64,000 bases of DNA from assembly GCF_947500655.1 (NCBI RefSeq), contig NZ_CANMSK010000024.1, positions 1 to 64,000 on the forward strand, in the 5' to 3' direction. The notes beneath the pieces were generated by a model. It searched no databases. It saw only the letters and a program-made list of their open reading frames with translations, and was not told the origin of the DNA. Numbering within the stretch: the first letter of the stretch is position 1; each line of letters starts with the position of its first letter. Of this stretch, positions 27,605 through 36,503 are shown one piece after another. The translations under genes and the position numbers were made by a program. The stretch is from an uncultured Psychrosphaera sp. Lineage in GTDB: Bacteria; Pseudomonadota; Gammaproteobacteria; Enterobacterales; Alteromonadaceae.

Positions 27605-27637
27605 GGCATTTTAATGCCATCTAATACTAAATGTAAA
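27605..27637 (-). promoter_or_regulatory. rpsU promoter overlapped by a palindrome
   Basis: On the minus strand TTTACA (27637-27632), an 18-bp spacer and TAAAAT (27613-27608). The -10 lies inside the perfect 14-bp palindrome GGCATT-TT-AATGCC (27605-27618). The leader to rpsU is about 65 nt. Confidence 0.55.
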
Positions 27638-27778
27638 GTCCTAATTTAAATACTGGAGGAATAATTAAAGAATGGGTAGAATGCCGCCAACTTAAAAGGC
27701 TATGACGTAATTATGTCGGCTAGAAATTGGCCAGTAATGGTTTCAGTTATTTTACTATTAATAGAAAGGTTTCACTAG

Positions 27779-28840
27779 ATGTTAATTTTAGGTATCGAAT
27801 CTTCGTGTGATGAAACAGGTATTGCTTTGTTTGATACTAACAAAGGCTTGTTAGCACATGAGCTATATAGCCAAATAGATGTACACGCAGATTATGGCGG
27901 TGTTGTCCCTGAATTAGCATCTCGTGATCATGTGCGTAAAACTATTCCGTTAATTAAAAAAGTAATGGCTGACGCTAAAATAACGAAACAAGACATTGAC
28001 GGTATTGCTTATACATCAGGCCCTGGTTTAGTGGGGGCTTTGATGGTCGGAGCTTGTATTGGCCGTTCATTAGCCTTTGCTTGGGATATTCCAGCCGTGC
28101 CTGTTCATCATATGGAAGGGCACTTATTAGCACCTATGTTAGAAGATGACACACCGGCGTTTCCGTTTATCGCTTTACTTGTGTCTGGCGGGCACACTCA
28201 ACTAGTTGAGGTGAAAGCCATTGGTGAATATCAAATACTTGGTGAATCAATTGACGACGCCGCAGGCGAAGCCTTTGATAAAACAGCTAAGTTACTCGGA
28301 TTGGATTACCCAGGTGGCCCTATGTTAGCTAAATTAGCTGAATCTGGTAATGAAGGTCTTTATAAATTCCCACGGCCAATGACAGATAGGCCAGGATTAG
28401 ATTTTTCTTTTAGTGGCTTAAAAACCGCAGCAGCGAATGTTATTCGTTCAGAAGGCATTATATTAGCGGGCAGTAAATCTACCCAGAATGAAAATGCACC
28501 AGAAAACGTAGAACAAATTAAAGCAAATATTGCTTATGCATTCCAAGAAGCGGTTGTTGATACAATAGCAATTAAATGCAGAAGAGCAGTAGAGCAAACC
28601 GGTATTAAAACCTTAGTTATTGCTGGCGGCGTTAGTGCAAATACTGAGTTACGCAGCAAGCTTGCCAAGTTAATGGAAAAACATAGAGGGCAAGTATATT
28701 ACCCTCGTCATGAGTTTTGTACCGACAATGGCGCTATGATCGCCTACGCAGGCGCTCAACGTCTACAAAAATATGGTGACCGTGATTTACTAATCAAAGC
28801 GCGACCTAGATGGTCAATTGAAGAGTTGCCTGCTATTTAA
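27779..28840 (+). CDS. tsaD: tRNA N6-threonylcarbamoyladenosine transferase TsaD
   Basis: TsaD transfers the threonylcarbamoyl group to A37 of ANN-decoding tRNAs, with TsaB and TsaE. The 353 residues contain [13 protein letters not shown] at the start, the metal-binding histidines H111 and H115 ([11 protein letters not shown]), the nucleotide-binding [11 protein letters not shown] and the C-terminal [13 protein letters not shown] with [12 protein letters not shown]. It is divergent from rpsU, as in E. coli and most gammaproteobacteria. It ends 16 bases before convergent plsY. Confidence 0.98.
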   Translation: MLILGIESSCDETGIALFDTNKGLLAHELYSQIDVHADYGGVVPELASRDHVRKTIPLIKKVMADAKITKQDIDGIAYTSGPGLVGALMVGACIGRSLAFAWDIPAVPVHHMEGHLLAPMLEDDTPAFPFIALLVSGGHTQLVEVKAIGEYQILGESIDDAAGEAFDKTAKLLGLDYPGGPMLAKLAESGNEGLYKFPRPMTDRPGLDFSFSGLKTAAANVIRSEGIILAGSKSTQNENAPENVEQIKANIAYAFQEAVVDTIAIKCRRAVEQTGIKTLVIAGGVSANTELRSKLAKLMEKHRGQVYYPRHEFCTDNGAMIAYAGAQRLQKYGDRDLLIKARPRWSIEELPAI

Positions 28841-28856
28841 CGTTAAATGTATAACG

Positions 28857-29444
28857 TTAATTACGTTTTGTTTTTGGCTCATTGCCATTAATAAGACGTA
28901 TAACGTTAGGTATATGGCGTAAAACAATAAGACAAGCGATCATAGTTACTGGTATCACGTATCTGTCATCAACATAAAAGGTGATAAATGGCGATAGTGA
29001 AACAGATACTATTGCTGCAATAGAGGAATATCCTGTTTTTCTAAACACTAAATACCAAACAGCTAATACACTAATGCCTAAAGATAGACCAACAGGCAAT
29101 AAGCAACCAAGGCCTGTAGCAACGGCTTTACCGCCTTTAAAACCAAAAAATATTGGATACATGTGGCCCAAACAGCAGAACAGGCCCGCAAAACCAATCT
29201 CTATGGGTGTTAAACCAATATGGTAGCTTCCCCAAGTAGCAATAATCCCCTTTAAAACATCAAACAATAACACAGCTACCGCAGTTGTTTTACCAGCGGT
29301 GCGGTACACATTCGTTGCTCCCGGATTATTAGAACCCACAGTTCTAGGGTCGGGTAAATGACATATTTTACTAAAAATAATTGCAGAGTTAATTGATCCT
29401 AACAGGTAGGAAAAAATTAATACCAACAAAAAGTCTAACGGCAT
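28857..29444 (-). CDS. plsY: glycerol-3-phosphate acyltransferase PlsY
   Basis: PlsY acylates glycerol-3-phosphate from acyl-phosphate (made by PlsX), the first step of phospholipid synthesis, in the inner membrane. The 195-residue protein has five predicted membrane spans. The three conserved cytoplasmic motifs are visible: GSNNPGATNVYRTAGK, the glycine loop FFGFKGGKAVATGLG, and the later RHIPNVIRLINGNEPK. Its place between tsaD and folB is typical, with folB divergent. Confidence 0.97.
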   Translation of the reverse strand: MPLDFLLVLIFSYLLGSINSAIIFSKICHLPDPRTVGSNNPGATNVYRTAGKTTAVAVLLFDVLKGIIATWGSYHIGLTPIEIGFAGLFCCLGHMYPIFFGFKGGKAVATGLGCLLPVGLSLGISVLAVWYLVFRKTGYSSIAAIVSVSLSPFITFYVDDRYVIPVTMIACLIVLRHIPNVIRLINGNEPKTKRN

Positions 29445-29610
29445 CAGTTTCTCAATTTAGTTTTTTGGGATAGAATTCGAATTCTTTGTGATTATGCAAA
29501 ATACTTTTGGTATTTACCCCTCACTTAAGGCACCACTATAACGATTTACTTAGCTAAATGGTATCCGACCAGAATAGTTAACTCAATCATAACTTATTCA
29601 GGAATAATAA

Positions 29611-29976
29611 ATGATCCATGATATTGTTTTTATAGAAGCGTTAAAAGTAGACACTGTAATAGGTGTATACGATTGGGAAAAGACGATTGAGCAAACATTA
29701 CAGTTCGATATTGAAATGCGAACTGACATAAAAGCGGCTGCTCAAATAGACGATTTGTCAAAAACCGTGGATTATTCTGTGGTTGCTGAAGATGTTGTGA
29801 AACTAGCGAAACAGAATCAAGCTGAATTAATCGAAACGGTAGCCGAGAAAGTAGCCGAATTAATCCTTGCTGATTATCAGGTTAGTAGTGTAAAAATAAC
29901 ATTGCGTAAGTTAGGGGCTGTTCCTAATACCGCAGGTGTCGGTGTTATTATTGAACGTACAAAACCGCTATATTAA
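29611..29976 (+). CDS. folB: dihydroneopterin aldolase
   Basis: FolB converts 7,8-dihydroneopterin to 6-hydroxymethyl-dihydropterin and glycolaldehyde in folate synthesis. The 121 residues match the family. Glu22-type binding is suggested by VIGVYDWEKTIEQTLQFD; the catalytic Lys is expected in VKITLRKLGAVPNT. The ATG has AGGA upstream. It is followed after 94 bases by uppP, the same neighbour as in E. coli. Confidence 0.97.
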   Translation: MIHDIVFIEALKVDTVIGVYDWEKTIEQTLQFDIEMRTDIKAAAQIDDLSKTVDYSVVAEDVVKLAKQNQAELIETVAEKVAELILADYQVSSVKITLRKLGAVPNTAGVGVIIERTKPLY

Positions 29977-30070
29977 TCTATATACTAAATAAATTTTAAG
30001 CAGAACGAATAAACAGGTCAGATTAATAAAGTTGTACTTAATTATATTAAAAATCAGATAAGGAAATGTT

Positions 30071-30865
30071 GTGGGATTAATTGAAATTATCGTTTTGGCA
30101 ATATTGCAGGGATTGACTGAATTTTTGCCAATTTCAAGTTCAGCGCATTTAATCTTGCCATCACACGTTTTTGGTTGGCAAGATCAAGGTTTAGCCTTTG
30201 ATGTTGCGGTTCATGCGGGAAGCTTGTTCGCAGTTGTATTGTACTTTCGTCAGGAAGTTGGTCGTATGGCGGTAAGTTGGTTTGCTTCATTATTTGGCAA
30301 ACATGACTCAGAAAGTAAATTGGCTTGGCTTATTATTTTAGGGACTATTCCTGCTGGATTAGCTGGATTAATCTTTAATGACTTTATTGAAGGTAACTTA
30401 AGAAGCGTAACGGTTATCTCTATTACGACTATTTTATTTGGTTTATTACTTTGGTGGGCTGATAAAAATGCCAAACAAACCAAAGGTGAATATGAAATAA
30501 CGGTTAAAGAAGTATTGTTTATTGGTTTTGCGCAAGTATTAGCATTAATTCCAGGCACTTCACGAAGTGGCATAACGATTACAGCAGGCTTAATTTTAGG
30601 CTTAACGGCTAAAGCAGCTGCGCGTTTTTCATTTTTACTGTCAATACCTTTAATATTTGCCGCTGGTGGTTACAAAACCATAGAGCTAAGTCAGCAAGTT
30701 ATTCCAGTTGATTGGACTGCGATTGGACTTGGTACTTTATTATCGTTTATTAGTGCTTATGCTTGTATTCATTACTTCCTGATCTTAGTCGAGAAGATTG
30801 GCATGATGCCATTTGTGATCTACCGATTAGCCCTTGGTGGGATATTAATTGCTTTTTTTATCTAA
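30071..30865 (+). CDS. uppP: undecaprenyl-diphosphatase UppP
   Basis: UppP (BacA) dephosphorylates undecaprenyl pyrophosphate to recycle the lipid carrier for cell-wall synthesis. The 264-residue membrane protein shows the two active-site motifs QGLTEFLPISSSAHL (about 14-28) and ALIPGTSRSGITI (about 159-171). Several hydrophobic helices fill the rest. It starts with GTG, with AAGGAAA upstream. It also confers bacitracin tolerance in other bacteria. It is probably coexpressed with folB. Confidence 0.97.
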   Translation: MGLIEIIVLAILQGLTEFLPISSSAHLILPSHVFGWQDQGLAFDVAVHAGSLFAVVLYFRQEVGRMAVSWFASLFGKHDSESKLAWLIILGTIPAGLAGLIFNDFIEGNLRSVTVISITTILFGLLLWWADKNAKQTKGEYEITVKEVLFIGFAQVLALIPGTSRSGITITAGLILGLTAKAAARFSFLLSIPLIFAAGGYKTIELSQQVIPVDWTAIGLGTLLSFISAYACIHYFLILVEKIGMMPFVIYRLALGGILIAFFI

Positions 30866-30960
30866 CCCAGCTTGTGAATATAGCTTCTTTAACGTAGCTC
30901 TTTGTTAATCTAACTTTTAATGCCGCTGCCTAATATAAGGCTCTAGCGTTATACTTATAC

Positions 30961-30986
30961 AGAGCCTAAATTATTAATTAGGCTCT
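30961..30986. terminator. hairpin at the uppP-cca convergent junction
   Basis: AGAGCCTAA (30961-30969) pairs perfectly with TTAGGCTCT (30978-30986) around an 8-base loop. It spans the cca stop codon. There is no good T-run on either strand, so it may only protect RNA ends. Confidence 0.5.
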
Positions 30987-32227
30987 GCACGTTTTAATTT
31001 CACACACTTTTGTATCTGCTCAATTCTTCTACGTGATAGCTCAGTTCTAATTTCAGGCCCGGTAAAACCATCTTGAATAATATCTTTAACTGCAACTTTG
31101 TTTGCCGTATCTAATAACTCAATAATAAATTGGCTTTGTGGGTATGCTTTATTTTCAAATCCAGTTCTACCTTGCAAATCAGCTTTACATGCAAGTAAAA
31201 ACTGGTTGAATCGCTCAGGCTTACGCCAAACGTCGGTTTTATCAAATAGTTTTAATATGGTACTTGGTTTTAATTCGAATGCCCGATGGACGTGAGAGTG
31301 AAACTCACTCATGATCTCGGCTAATTCTCTAAAGCTATTAGGTATTTTAAAGCGTTGGCAAACTTGTTTTACCAAAGCTACACCAGATTTTTCATGACCG
31401 TGGTGATGCGGTAAATTATCCACAGGACTTAAACCCTTGCCAAAATCGTGGCATAAAACAGCAAAACGGATCTCAACAGAATCAGTTAAAAGACAAGCTT
31501 GTTTTAGTGCCATCATCGTATGTAAGCCAGTATCTATCTCTGGATGCCATTTGGGCGGATTAGGCACGCCCCAAAGAGCATCTAGCTCAGGTAATAAAAC
31601 AGCCAATGCACCGACTTTTCGCAGTATTTCAAAAAACACATCAGCAGACTGCTCAGCCAGTGCGGACTCTATTTCTTGCCAAACACGTTCAGGTGTTAAT
31701 GCTAACAGTTCATCTGATGCAGATATTTTAGCCATTAACGCTAGTGTTTCTTCAGCAATAGTAAAACCTAAGTGATGATACCGAGCTGCAAAACGAGCGA
31801 CTCGTAATACTCTTAGCGGATCTTCACTAAAGGCATCTGATACATGACGTAAAATTCTATCGTTTAAGTCTTGTTGGCCGTTGTAAGGGTCGATGATTGT
31901 TTTTTTAGACGTCGAACTGTCTTCAGTCATCGCCATGGCATTAATGGTTAAATCGCGACGTAATAAATCTTGCTCTACGGTAATGTCGGTAGAAAAGTCA
32001 CAAACAAAACCTGTGTAACCACTACCTGATTTTTTTTCAGTACGAGCTAGTGCGTATTCTTGATGAGTTTCTGGATGTAAAAATACAGGAAATGATCGGC
32101 CTACCTGTTGGTAACCTAAATCAAGCATTTGCTGGATTGTGGCACCCGTCACTAAATAGTCTTTATCCTTTATAGGATATTGCAAAAGTGAATCTCTTAC
32201 CGCACCACCGACTAGATATATTTGCAC
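30974..32227 (-). CDS. cca: multifunctional CCA tRNA nucleotidyltransferase
   Basis: It adds or repairs the CCA end of tRNAs. The 417-residue protein has the head motif [11 protein letters not shown] and the catalytic acids in KDYLVTG (residues 22-28), [11 protein letters not shown], the flexible-loop region DPYNGQQDL and [13 protein letters not shown]. An HD domain around 225-330 ([11 protein letters not shown]) marks the long gammaproteobacterial form with phosphatase and phosphodiesterase activity. It starts with GTG. It is convergent with uppP. Both tRNAs in this window already encode CCA, so its role there would be repair. Confidence 0.97.
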   Translation of the reverse strand: MQIYLVGGAVRDSLLQYPIKDKDYLVTGATIQQMLDLGYQQVGRSFPVFLHPETHQEYALARTEKKSGSGYTGFVCDFSTDITVEQDLLRRDLTINAMAMTEDSSTSKKTIIDPYNGQQDLNDRILRHVSDAFSEDPLRVLRVARFAARYHHLGFTIAEETLALMAKISASDELLALTPERVWQEIESALAEQSADVFFEILRKVGALAVLLPELDALWGVPNPPKWHPEIDTGLHTMMALKQACLLTDSVEIRFAVLCHDFGKGLSPVDNLPHHHGHEKSGVALVKQVCQRFKIPNSFRELAEIMSEFHSHVHRAFELKPSTILKLFDKTDVWRKPERFNQFLLACKADLQGRTGFENKAYPQSQFIIELLDTANKVAVKDIIQDGFTGPEIRTELSRRRIEQIQKCVKLKRAEPN

Positions 32228-32349
32228 TCAAAAACCTTAAATTAACTTTTACTTATACCGTTAGTATATTCTGTTATTATTCGAAAGTCGCTACTACAAC
32301 GAGTAGCCTTAAATTTAATTAAATAACCCGTTAATTTGAAGTAGCCATA

Positions 32350-33258
32350 ATGTACCTAGAGTATTTTCAGTTAAAGCAAGAACCGTTTAATATAGCGCCG
32401 AACCCTAACTTAATGTATCCGAGCAATCGTCATAAAGAAGCGATTGGTTACTTACGTTATGGCCTGCGTGGTAGCGGTGGATTTGTGATGTTAACCGGAG
32501 AGGTTGGCACTGGAAAGACCATGGTAAGCCGTGCTGTTCTTGGTGATTTGCCCGACACGTTTAACGTCGCGTATATTTTAAATCCCACGTTAAATAATAT
32601 TCAATTATTACAAACTGTTTGTGAGTCGTTTGAAATCCCTGTTGAGCATAACGATGATCACAAAGTTTTATCCGATGCTTTGCAACTTTTTTTAATTGAA
32701 CAGGACAAACTAGGCAAGTCCAGTTTATTAGTAATTGATGAAGCCCAGCATTTATCAACACAAGCATTGGAACAACTACGTTTATTTACTAACTTAGAAA
32801 CCAATGATAAAAAATTACTGCAAATTATTTTAATTGGGCAACCTGAGTTACAAGAAAAACTTAATACCAGAGAGCTTAGACAATTAGCGCAACGTATAAC
32901 GGCAAGGTATCATTTACTGCCGTTAACTAAAGATGAAACGTTCGCGTATATAAATCATAGAGTCATAGCTGTTGGTGGGAGTCGTCCGTTATTTGATAAA
33001 AAAGCCATGACGACTATTTTTCAGCAAGCAAAAGGCACTCCTAGGTTAATTAACTTATTAGCGGATAGAGCGTTAATGGGGGCTTATGCAAAAGGACAGT
33101 TTTTTGTTGATTATAAAACTACCAAGCAAGCTGCGTTAGAAGTGTTTGGTGGTCAGTTGGATAATCATCTCCACAGAAATAAAAAGGTCGCTATTTATTC
33201 TGCTGTGATAGTTATTGTGGTGGTCTTTAGCCTAATGTTAGCGCGTTACTTTTTTTAG
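32350..33258 (+). CDS. gspA: ExeA/GspA-type AAA ATPase
   Basis: GspA with GspB is thought to help insert the type II secretin multimer through peptidoglycan. The 302 residues contain the typical start MYLEYFQLKQEPFNIAPNPN, Walker A GEVGTGKT (50-57), Walker B SLLVIDEAQHLS (around 125), and a single membrane span near the C-terminus (about 281-300). It lacks the periplasmic peptidoglycan-binding domain of long ExeA forms, so it could also be an MshM-like pilus protein. The next gene, a GspB-like protein 51 bases on, favours the GspAB assignment. Confidence 0.85.
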   Translation: MYLEYFQLKQEPFNIAPNPNLMYPSNRHKEAIGYLRYGLRGSGGFVMLTGEVGTGKTMVSRAVLGDLPDTFNVAYILNPTLNNIQLLQTVCESFEIPVEHNDDHKVLSDALQLFLIEQDKLGKSSLLVIDEAQHLSTQALEQLRLFTNLETNDKKLLQIILIGQPELQEKLNTRELRQLAQRITARYHLLPLTKDETFAYINHRVIAVGGSRPLFDKKAMTTIFQQAKGTPRLINLLADRALMGAYAKGQFFVDYKTTKQAALEVFGGQLDNHLHRNKKVAIYSAVIVIVVVFSLMLARYFF

Positions 33259-33309
33259 TGGGTATCTCTAGTGAACCGCTTTAGTAAATAGAATAATGGA
33301 ACAAGTTAA

Positions 33310-34209
33310 ATGAGTTTGTTATACCAAGCGTTATTAAAAAATAATCAGAATAAGCCTGTTCAGAGTCAGAACCAGGAACAACAAGAGAATAAAAGCAAAC
33401 ACTCTGACTTATTAACCAGTCAATCTAATGTTGAACCTTGGAACTCGTTTCACTCACAGCAATTTGCTGGAGCTCATGTAGGGAAAAGTCAAAATAATTT
33501 ACCTTGGTTTGTTTGGTTATTTATTGCCAGTTTATTATTAGTTGTCGGTTTATTAGCTGGTTATATTTATGGCAATTTTAAACCATCAAATAATGTTGTT
33601 ACTAAAACCTCAGCTGAGTTTGTTGAAAACGTTACAACAGAAAATAAGTCTAACCTAATCCCCTTTGATGCCAATTTAGTAGCTAATACAGAAACTAGTG
33701 AAGCGGAACAAACCATTGAAGTTGCTGTAAATTCTCAAGGTCAAGTTGTTTCAAAAGTCACAGATAAAGCTTCAAAGATAGCGACAACAAATGGAAGTGA
33801 GCAAAGTGCTCCGTCATCAACAATATCAGAAAAAGCAACGCCTGAGATTGATTTATCTGGTGTGCCGGATAATTTAAAAGCCTCGTTTGCTGAAGCAATA
33901 AAAGCAACGGAAGTAACTGAAACGTTAGATGCTAATTTTGAAATGGATTTATCATCTAACGGTAATGTATTAATGTTGGAAGATTTAACAGCATATCAAA
34001 CGGCACTTTTACCAGATTTAATTTACCAAATGCATATTTTTTCATCCGATGTAAGCGAGCGCTGGGTAAAAATAAACGACAAAATATTATACGAAGGTAA
34101 TGAATTAGTACCGGGATTGACTTTATTGGAGATCAAACAAAATCTCATTATTTGGCGTTTTAATAATAGAAAAGTAGGGCAATTAGCGTTAGTCGATTTT
34201 GTACAATAA
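33310..34209 (+). CDS. gspB: GspB-like general secretion protein B
   Basis: A 299-residue bitopic inner-membrane protein. It has a polar cytoplasmic N-terminal segment starting MSLLYQALLKNNQNK, one membrane span (about 65-90, WFVWLFIASLLLVVGLLAGY), a Ser/Thr/Glu-rich periplasmic linker, and a C-terminal GspB domain (about 235-299) with YQMHIFSSDVSERWVKIND and LEIKQNLIIW. It pairs with GspA in secretin assembly. No other gsp genes are near, so the type II operon must be elsewhere. Confidence 0.85.
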   Translation: MSLLYQALLKNNQNKPVQSQNQEQQENKSKHSDLLTSQSNVEPWNSFHSQQFAGAHVGKSQNNLPWFVWLFIASLLLVVGLLAGYIYGNFKPSNNVVTKTSAEFVENVTTENKSNLIPFDANLVANTETSEAEQTIEVAVNSQGQVVSKVTDKASKIATTNGSEQSAPSSTISEKATPEIDLSGVPDNLKASFAEAIKATEVTETLDANFEMDLSSNGNVLMLEDLTAYQTALLPDLIYQMHIFSSDVSERWVKINDKILYEGNELVPGLTLLEIKQNLIIWRFNNRKVGQLALVDFVQ

Positions 34210-34249
34210 TTATTGGCAATAGAATGATTTGAGTTCTAACTATACTCCT

Positions 34250-34876
34250 TTAATGAGTGATCTTTGCTTTACAAGGGAGTAAACCTATACCTCGTAAAGT
34301 ATTATCAATCACAGCTTCAAGTTCATTATAGGCAGTTCCGGCTCGTGCCATAGTTGCTGTGCCTCTTAATGTAGTCATAATACACAACGCATGTTCTTCA
34401 GCGTTTTTATTTAACCCTAATTCAATAGATTCAACATCATTACTAAAAAAGTCAGTTAATTTTTTTTGTCCGTCTACTCTCGCATTATTTAGAACTTTGC
34501 TAGCGGCTTCTGGAATAGCTCCGCCTACGACTTCTGATTGGCAAAGTACTAAGTAACATCCTTTTGGGTGGCTTGATTCACATTGAGTTAATACTATGGA
34601 AGCCATATGGTTTTTAATGCGTTGAGCTAATGGGGTATTTTGTTCAGATAAAAACTTAGCGTGTTTTTGTTCACTATTTTCTATATACAGCTGTGTCGTT
34701 TGAATAAACAAAGCTTCTTTATTACCAAAAGCGCTATACATACTGGGTTTATTAATTCCCATACTTTTAGTTAAGTCCGATAAAGATGCACCAACGTAAC
34801 CTTTAGCCCAAAATACTTGCATGGCGGCAACGAGTGCTTCACTTTCACTAAATGATTTTTTTCTGCCACTGGCCAT
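34250..34876 (-). CDS. TetR/AcrR-family transcriptional regulator
   Basis: The N-terminal helix-turn-helix (about residues 10-55) reads ALVAAMQVFWAKGYVGASLS then SDLTKSMGINKPSMYSAFGN, a typical TetR DNA-binding domain. The C-terminal ligand domain (about 70-200) has Cys113 in LCQSEVVGG and Cys145, features shared with regulators of the AcrR/NemR-like branch. The ligand is unknown. An 18-bp palindrome overlaps its own -10 region, so autorepression is likely. No efflux pump or enzyme gene is adjacent. Confidence 0.88.
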   Translation of the reverse strand: MASGRKKSFSESEALVAAMQVFWAKGYVGASLSDLTKSMGINKPSMYSAFGNKEALFIQTTQLYIENSEQKHAKFLSEQNTPLAQRIKNHMASIVLTQCESSHPKGCYLVLCQSEVVGGAIPEAASKVLNNARVDGQKKLTDFFSNDVESIELGLNKNAEEHALCIMTTLRGTATMARAGTAYNELEAVIDNTLRGIGLLPCKAKITH

Positions 34877-34910
34877 ACAACACTCACTTTCAATCTAATA
34901 ATTAGCTTCT

Positions 34911-34938
34911 ATTGTACCCAATGGTACAAATCAATCAA
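34911..34938 (-). promoter_or_regulatory. TetR gene promoter with overlapping operator palindrome
   Basis: The palindrome TTGTACC-CAAT-GGTACAA occupies 34912-34929 with perfect 7-bp arms. On the minus strand a -35 TTGATT (34938-34933), a 16-bp spacer and a -10 TACAAT (34916-34911) fit a sigma-70 promoter. The palindrome fills the spacer and enters the -10, the classic autorepression geometry. Confidence 0.65.
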
Positions 34939-34971
34939 ATATTGTTTGTTATTAAAATACAATTTAACCAA

Positions 34972-36147
34972 TTATAAATAGCGTTCGGATAAATCTGGGA
35001 AGATGTCTGTATCATAAAAGTCTGCAATTTCATCGGTTTCTTTGGGGGCACTTAATGACACGGTTTTTACATTAGTATGTTGGCTTAGCCTGTCGTCATA
35101 AATAAGTTTAATATCTGGTTTTACGGTAGAACCATGATTTCCCAAGACAATACCAACTCTACCGCTTTTTAAGATAACCAATGAGCCTGGAGGGTAAATA
35201 CCAATAGATTTTATGATCTGTTGGATAAACTCAAAATCAAACTGTTTTTCCATCTTAAGTAATTTTTGATAAACCTGAATCGCGTTTAAGTATTTACCTT
35301 TGACTGGAACATGCATCAAACGGTCTAGCTCGTCAATAATGGTAAAGATGCGCATTGCATCATTTATATCTGTTAAACCTTGCCCTGTTGGATAACCGGA
35401 ACCGTCGAGTCTTTCATGATGCATTTGAATGACTTCAATGGTTTCTTCAGAAAATCCACCAATTTTATGTGCAATAGATACACCTTCTTCAATATGGGCA
35501 GGCACTATGAAATTATTTTGTTCTCTTTTTGATTCAGTGATATCCAATAAGTGTGGCTGCTGAATACTTGGTTTCATATGCAATTTGCCAATATCGTGCA
35601 AAAACGCACCAACCACCCAGTTTTGAATAGACTCGGAAGGCCATTTCATTATTCTAAATGTTTTACAATAATAGGCGGCGGTTCTAAGTGCATGCCCTAG
35701 TTGATAATCATCAAAATTTGTAGCTCGTGCAATGCATAGCATAGCCGATGGGTTACGGTAGGCTGATGCAATAAAAGCTATTGTTGCCAAATGTAAGTGA
35801 CTCAGGTCAAAAATATCGTTATCTCTTATTCGGCTAAAAGCATTTTGTAACTCCGTTAGTAATTTATTAAATGCTTTTTTAGCTCGAGGAAGTTCATCTT
35901 CAAATGGCACGTCCTTAAATTCGGATTTAATGGATAATTTGTCAGTGGTTAAATTGCTATCGTTTAGTTGTTTGTCAGCATCAAGGATAACTTCCACTAC
36001 ACCTTTTGCCGCTAACTCACTAACAACTGATTTACTCGATATCCAACCCGCTGTCGATACTTTTATATTGCCAACTTGTTGGGATATATCAGCAACATAT
36101 TGGCCTACTTTTAAGTGCGTGATTGGACATTTTATTAATGTTGGCAT
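34972..36147 (-). CDS. HD-GYP domain c-di-GMP phosphodiesterase (putative)
   Basis: The 391-residue protein has an N-terminal DUF3391-like domain (about 1-115, starting MPTLIKCPITHLKVGQYVAD) and an HD-GYP domain (about 145-330). Metal and signature residues are intact: HD at 184-185 (AFLHDIGKLH), HHE at 243-245 with R246, and GSGYPTG (249-255). Such proteins hydrolyse c-di-GMP to pGpG or GMP. No membrane segment is seen, so it is cytoplasmic. The GGDEF protein at 44.2 kb is its possible counterpart, though not linked. Confidence 0.9.
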   Translation of the reverse strand: MPTLIKCPITHLKVGQYVADISQQVGNIKVSTAGWISSKSVVSELAAKGVVEVILDADKQLNDSNLTTDKLSIKSEFKDVPFEDELPRAKKAFNKLLTELQNAFSRIRDNDIFDLSHLHLATIAFIASAYRNPSAMLCIARATNFDDYQLGHALRTAAYYCKTFRIMKWPSESIQNWVVGAFLHDIGKLHMKPSIQQPHLLDITESKREQNNFIVPAHIEEGVSIAHKIGGFSEETIEVIQMHHERLDGSGYPTGQGLTDINDAMRIFTIIDELDRLMHVPVKGKYLNAIQVYQKLLKMEKQFDFEFIQQIIKSIGIYPPGSLVILKSGRVGIVLGNHGSTVKPDIKLIYDDRLSQHTNVKTVSLSAPKETDEIADFYDTDIFPDLSERYL

Positions 36148-36503
36148 TCGGGGGCGTAACCTTTCATATTTTGTTATACGGATACTTGGGGTTTGCTCTT
36201 TGTATTCGTATACAGCGCGCGAGCTTTACTTATACTTATTTTTTATACTTAGTTATGCTTAATACCGCAAGAGTTATGTTTATATAAATAAAGGAAAATC
36301 ACAAAAAATAGTAAAGGAAGAGGGTTTATATTAACTAGACCATTGAAATTCATCTTGATTAAGGATTATGAACGCAGTAATTCGTCATATTTAGAGCTAA
36401 TTAAAAATTTTATTTGGCAATTTAGCGTTATCAATTTACCTTGAGCGGGATTAGCTCTATAATACGCCGCTAATTTTTAACTCAATCAGAGAATGGATCA
36501 TCA
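36148..36503. other. 356-base intergenic region before hisS
   Basis: AT-rich, divergent promoter region between the HD-GYP gene and hisS. It contains two TATACTTA copies within TTATACTTATTTTTTATACT (around 36220-36250), the hisS promoter at 36435-36463, and no convincing gene or RNA. ispG, often found before hisS, is absent. Confidence 0.6.
36435..36463 (+). promoter_or_regulatory. hisS operon promoter
   Basis: TTTACC (36435-36440), a 17-bp spacer, and a perfect TATAAT (36458-36463). The spacer holds a GAGC-N7-GCTC inverted repeat. The hisS GTG lies 40 bases downstream. Confidence 0.65.
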
